Source: Tritrichomonas musculus
Lineage: Eukaryota; Parabasalia; Tritrichomonadida; Tritrichomonadidae
Direction: 5' to 3'
DNA: 22,609 bases
Assembly (NCBI GenBank): GCA_039105265.1
Contig: JAPFFF010000445.1
Coordinates: 1 to 22,609, forward strand
The number at the start of each line of letters is the position of its first letter. Within the stretch, counting starts at the first letter, position 1. The notes beneath the pieces were generated by a model. The model had not been told where the DNA came from, did no database searches, and saw nothing but the letters and a program-made list of their open reading frames with translations. A program made the position numbers and the translations under genes. Of this stretch, positions 19,401 through 22,609 are shown piece after piece.

Positions 19401-22400
19401 TAGAAATTATGTTCCTTACCATTAAATTGTCAATTGTAAATGTACTTGATGCAATTAATAATTGTCCAACATAATCAGTTGGTGTGTTTTCATTTCCAAA
19501 ATCATTAAGGGTGATATGTGAGAATTCAGTTTTGTCATGTGCTTTAATTGAGAATGTCTTGTATAAATTACCAGTGCAGCCATCAAATGTGCAATATTCA
19601 AATTTTGCTTTTCCAGTTGGAGCTTCTGGATGATAATATAATGTACCTGTACCTTCATCATTCTTGTTATTATTATTAATGAATGAGCAACCAGAAATAA
19701 TAACTTCCAAATTTGTTGATATATCTAATGCGCAGCAAGCTTTAGCTGGATCATCAAATGCGAATGTGCAGTTAATAAATTGTGTTGCTGAAGCAAGGTC
19801 TTTAACAATATAACCTGATTCGCCACAGTTTGTAAAGTTGCAATTTGTTAAGCTAACGCTTTGAGCATTTAAGTTGATTAACATAGCATTTCCATTTCCG
19901 TCCTTTTCAGCACAATCTTTAAAGTTAACATCGGATAGAGAAACCATAGCATTTGCTCCAAATTCAATAAATCTTGATTTCTTTTCATCTGAAAAAGTGG
20001 GAAATTCTAACTGAAGATTCTTGCCAAGATAAACGATAGCGCTTCCACCTCCATTATCATTGTTATTATTTTTGAATGTGTTTGATGAATCTATGATCAA
20101 GGGTGAGGATGAAGTGGTGTCAAAGTATATGACATGGCCATTTTTGCTGGCTGCATAATTTCCTTCAAAGGTATTATTGACAATTTCTATTCTGTTGTCT
20201 TCTCTTGAATTTGGTTGAGGATTAATATAAAGTGCGCCGCCATATCCATTTTGATTACTTGCGTAATTATTTTTGAATGTGCAATCAGAAATAGTTAATG
20301 ATCGCTGTGTGCTAACTGACAAAGCTCCTCCAATTTTACCATTGTTTCCTTCAAATAAGCATCTCGTAAATGTAAGTTGATTATTTATTAATGACCCAGG
20401 ACCAAATTGAATTCCTCCTCCACCTGAGTTTGTTGTTGCTGTGTTGCTGATCCATTTGCAATCATTGAAATTGATGTTAATGAGTAAGGTCTTTCCTCGA
20501 GAAATCCAAAATCCGCTTCCTCCTGAGAAATTGTTTTTATTTCTTACAGAATTACTTATAAACTGGCACGATTCTATAGTGCATTCAGTAACCCAATCTC
20601 CTGAGAAAATAAAGGCTATTGCATAATCGGCATCTTCTATATTCTTTATTATATTATCGCTAAATTCAACATTATGGTTGGTTTGAATACTCACGACACG
20701 TTTAACTCCAGAGTTAGAAACAACTGAATCAAAAGTACATCCAGAAATGGTAATTAAAGTTGATTGATCATTTGATTTTCGATCATAATTTATTGCAGCA
20801 CCGAATGTTTTGATAAATTGAGTTGAGATTATTCTATGGTTTCCGTATTGGTTAAAAGAAATTCCTGGGCAAGAATTAGCATTATCAGCTTGGGTAAATT
20901 CAATTTTTGAATTTTCCATTGTTAAAATTGAATCTATGGTATTTAATATTGCCTGGGCTTTACAATTAGTAAAGTTAACATTATCTAGGTTAAGATTATT
21001 AATGCTATTAGGAGGAACAATAAATGCAGATCCTGTTGTTACAATATTTGTAAATTGAATGTCTTGGATAGTTTCAACACCTTCAAACCAAACTGGGTGT
21101 AAGCTGTTACTACATGTAAATGTTGTGTCTGTTACCTGAAGATTACAATTTTCAAGAATAATAAAGTAATTTCCGTTATTTGCATTTGTAGAAAATACTG
21201 TTCCTCCATCAACATTAAGTCTAGCGCTTTTTCCTGCAACGTATATTGCACTTCCATTACCAGCCACATTTCCGGTGAATTGCGTGTTTGTAATAGTAAC
21301 TTCTGCTCCCTTTGATTCAGTGGAGTCAATGAATATTGCACCTCCTTTAAGTAGGTTTTTGTTACCAGCTGTGTTTGAAGTAAATTCCGAGTTTTTAATT
21401 GTAACTGATTCACAATTAGAATCAATAAATAGAGCTCCTCCATCTGAATTTAAGTTATTTGATACAAAATTACATCCATCAATTGTTAATATTTGTGGCG
21501 TATTTTGGAAGATTTTTGAACCAGATTGTAAGTTTTGGATATTTGAATTCAAAAGATTGACTTCATTAATATTCTCAAACAAAAATACATAACCTGAAAA
21601 TGTCAAGCTATTGATAGTCAATTGACTAATATCTAATGTACTTTGGAGATCATTTGGAGCATATTTGATTAAAACTTCACTCGATGTTGATGATTCGATA
21701 TTAAATCCATCGAAATTTTGGTAATTAGAGTCAAGCAAAATTCCAGTGGGAACATTACTGAATGAGCATCTAGAGATATTCAAAGGATTTGATGTTTTAA
21801 GACGAATACCAATTTCATGATTTTTAGAAAAGTTTATTGTATGTAAATTTAAAGAATTTGTGTGTGTGTCTATAAATAAACCTGCAGTAGATTGCGCAGC
21901 ATCAGTGAATATGATATGAGTGTTGCTAATGATAAGTGTTGGTATATCGGCTGAAATACTGTATCCTTCATGATTGCTATTAGCTGAATTTACATTGTCT
22001 TCAAATTTGCATTCATCAATTTCAATTTCTGTCGAACAGCCTGATCCATATTGGATGTAAATTCCATGGCCTTTGTTGGATGCATCAGAATTCGATTGGA
22101 AGGTACAATTGGTAATATGACAGCTTGGTAACAGTAAATAATTTTTGTTTGAAGGTTTTGTTGGATGAACAAAAATAGCTCCTCCTCCTTCATCAGCTTG
22201 ATTGTTTATAAATTTACTGTTTTGGATAGTAGTTGGGAATTTATTAGATTTGATAGAAAGTGCACCTCCGCATTTACCTGCGTGGTTTCCTATAAATATG
22301 CAATTATCAACTACTAATTCTAAATTGGATACAGATGTCATTCCAACAGCAAATCCTCCACCATAACCTGAATTTTCTTGTTCATTCGCATTATTAACTA

Positions 22401-22506
22401 TATGGGGAACGTTGTTACCTTCAAAATAGCAATCTTTTAATGTAAGTTTACCAGAACTAACACCGTCAACAGCTTTGAATTTAAGCCAAACTCCTAAACT
22501 GCCTCC
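14090..22506 (-). repeat. 5' set of protein supermodules (7 units, longer and more irregular)
   Basis: Weaker versions of the same anchor occur at 14090, 15215, 16400, 18105, 19369, 20505 and 22486 (for example GGGCGIW, GGTGMW, GGSGFW, GGSLGVW). Spacings are about 1125, 1185, 1705, 1264, 1136 and 1981 bp. The 18105 and 19369 modules share an inserted segment ending YNG(I/L)GGA(Y/F)QQG, which points to a local duplication. The longest gaps may hide a decayed anchor. Confidence 0.75.
16462..16492 (-). other. Frame-change junction within the giant gene
   Basis: The upstream frame ends at TAA 16464-16462. The downstream frame is open only after a TAG at 16492-16490. The change of frame must therefore lie inside these 31 bp, and it amounts to one base too few (or two too many) in the sequence. 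The repeat motif TLTNLTLxxC, seen intact in one frame at the 5' edge module, is split here and continues in the downstream frame. A sequencing or assembly error, a real disabling mutation, or programmed frameshifting are the options. No canonical slippery heptamer is visible. Confidence 0.8.
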
Positions 22507-22608
22507 ATCATTAGAAATAGCTTTGCATTGAACTAACGTTAAGTTTGTTAGTGTATATGCTTCTCCAAACTCTCCATTTCCACTTAGATCAATATTTGTA
22601 GAATAAAA
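16462..22608 (-). CDS. Giant Pmp-like beta-helix surface protein, 5' part (partial, open to window edge)
   Basis: The frame is open from the right edge (first full codon at 22608) to TAA at 16464-16462, about 2,048 residues. The ATG at 22341 lies inside a repeat (preceded by GGGFAVG), so it is not the start; the true start and signal peptide lie outside the window. The content is the same rung repeat as the downstream frame: CxFxxN, GGAI/GGAL, many Asn and Ser, and numerous N-x-S/T sites. It shows irregular supermodules anchored at 18105, 19369, 20505 and 22486. There is no membrane segment and no stalk. The last 12 residues (after about MQYDS) look like out-of-frame read-through rather than a natural end. 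It is most likely the amino-terminal portion of the same protein as 6197-16489. The coding DNA is clearly less AT-rich than the intergenic region. Confidence 0.9.
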   Translation of the reverse strand, partial: FYSTNIDLSGNGEFGEAYTLTNLTLVQCKAISNDGGSLGVWLKFKAVDGVSSGKLTLKDCYFEGNNVPHIVNNANEQENSGYGGGFAVGMTSVSNLELVVDNCIFIGNHAGKCGGALSIKSNKFPTTIQNSKFINNQADEGGGAIFVHPTKPSNKNYLLLPSCHITNCTFQSNSDASNKGHGIYIQYGSGCSTEIEIDECKFEDNVNSANSNHEGYSISADIPTLIISNTHIIFTDAAQSTAGLFIDTHTNSLNLHTINFSKNHEIGIRLKTSNPLNISRCSFSNVPTGILLDSNYQNFDGFNIESSTSSEVLIKYAPNDLQSTLDISQLTINSLTFSGYVFLFENINEVNLLNSNIQNLQSGSKIFQNTPQILTIDGCNFVSNNLNSDGGALFIDSNCESVTIKNSEFTSNTAGNKNLLKGGAIFIDSTESKGAEVTITNTQFTGNVAGNGSAIYVAGKSARLNVDGGTVFSTNANNGNYFIILENCNLQVTDTTFTCSNSLHPVWFEGVETIQDIQFTNIVTTGSAFIVPPNSINNLNLDNVNFTNCKAQAILNTIDSILTMENSKIEFTQADNANSCPGISFNQYGNHRIISTQFIKTFGAAINYDRKSNDQSTLITISGCTFDSVVSNSGVKRVVSIQTNHNVEFSDNIIKNIEDADYAIAFIFSGDWVTECTIESCQFISNSVRNKNNFSGGSGFWISRGKTLLININFNDCKWISNTATTNSGGGGIQFGPGSLINNQLTFTRCLFEGNNGKIGGALSVSTQRSLTISDCTFKNNYASNQNGYGGALYINPQPNSREDNRIEIVNNTFEGNYAASKNGHVIYFDTTSSSPLIIDSSNTFKNNNNDNGGGSAIVYLGKNLQLEFPTFSDEKKSRFIEFGANAMVSLSDVNFKDCAEKDGNGNAMLINLNAQSVSLTNCNFTNCGESGYIVKDLASATQFINCTFAFDDPAKACCALDISTNLEVIISGCSFINNNNKNDEGTGTLYYHPEAPTGKAKFEYCTFDGCTGNLYKTFSIKAHDKTEFSHITLNDFGNENTPTDYVGQLLIASSTFTIDNLMVRNIISNSKYGGGSAIKLVSLIDSTLALTFDSCKWHDNYAVYSIEEAFANGYKKRYNGIGGAYQQGIDPNVSNVELRFEDCEFLRNKADREGGALAIQTTKIVTVLNCFFKDNIAGFTAPSTLLEDDTYTNMGCGGAIYIDPDFLSDDNQGDRINQFDIQGSQFIHNQAANGHAIYIRGGKRTTLNVLENNVFTDNGKSGTTILSECSNLNVDDDSIFNFTNKSESSRPFDYGAGAIANYDSLQFEDIAASSNPMEGNVINFVDGVLEATVRNCTFTNCGLQGFVVTSNECPLIFENNLIVFDDSTRACKGLGVFTNQNRVEIRNCTFRRCNCYDEPNGGGGLMIRPPGALQTGTYLYLEFVIFDEIYGKNQRCFNINWHHQSLIQQNISIINSPLNGHTGALYLITTAGSPAILELNQWSFKNNQANSKFGGGCGIWIAPNVTSGSGTSRLQLSFDRCEWVSNVAKRSFVGETDGDKRKDLYNGLGGAFQQGFSQSNCDCELTFNDCYFEDNHADSEGGALAIQIIRSCTINNCRFIGNQCGTNNTGSIGSNYSGGAIFIDPDFANELIGNQAREPETKIIGCYFERNTAPTSGLGHSISLTGLNAEVEITDNNIFINNDGVIGSAIYSLCPRLTFSDAEFKGDNKIRAIELEVFGKIDIKRVTFDGLKSNENGGAILLKRAPTQSSTLLAIDKQEYLISNCTFKNCESSGNGGSIYISEGVEFVEIKETIFDSGRVTGDNSQGIALFISIGVTSFTVDSSVKFINQNCNNKFIIASNCGVFDIQDMSLDNSLFGTGVKGIQLNAGTVTINNVVFNKCTGALEINSGVTSATISGCTFNDCYTFNGNSNAGQAVLISNKKCIFTRNTIQFKSNTQASSALYVTNHGDIEITHNQFIKPMKSSNVRSAIAITDAQNDLSEGTVNFQFNRIDNVGNALFGVFWINKRQRFNFDNNIIENCKIDADNGYSCQFFMQYDSSPLKNHSH

Positions 22609-22609
22609 A

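Overview
The window looks like nuclear DNA of a parabasalid protist, most likely Tritrichomonas or a close relative of Trichomonas. This rests on three things: very AT-rich intergenic DNA with long A/T homopolymers, a giant intronless coding region of moderate GC, and the protein itself, a single-pass surface protein built from GGA(I/F/L) and CxFxxN repeats like the chlamydial-Pmp-like family known from Trichomonas. The species is an inference.

Layout. Positions 1 to about 6196 contain no credible gene. They hold a repeat present twice in the same orientation, exactly 3450 bp apart (copy A 1-598, cut by the window edge; copy B 3451-4026). Each copy carries three near-perfect short-loop hairpins and ends in poly(T). 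Also present are a 30-bp perfect inverted-repeat pair enclosing about 1.4 kb (611-640 and 1984-2013), a small cluster of GGCGTTTTTGAT palindromes (5789-5946), a poly(A) tract (6065-6099), and otherwise featureless AT-rich DNA.

Positions 6197 to the right edge are coding on the minus strand. Two long open frames meet at 16462-16492: an upstream frame open to the window edge (16462-22608) and a downstream frame (6197-16489). Repeat homology runs across the junction, so I read them as one gene with a single frame change. It would encode more than 5,400 residues and still lacks its 5' end. The protein is a very long predicted right-handed beta-helix made of about 14 higher-order modules, marked by GGGSGxW-like anchors. 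These are spaced about 0.8-0.9 kb in the 3' half and 1.1-2.0 kb in the 5' half. Then come a CxxC, a Pro/Thr/Ser-rich stalk, one transmembrane helix and a 78-residue acidic tail with an NPLY motif. It is probably a giant surface adhesin-like protein that may be endocytosed or signal through its tail.

The most unusual signal is in the non-coding part. Between repeat copies A and B, two of the three hairpins have their 3-nt loop replaced by its exact reverse complement (GAA/TTC and AAA/TTT), while the arms are unchanged. This suggests hairpin inversion in place.
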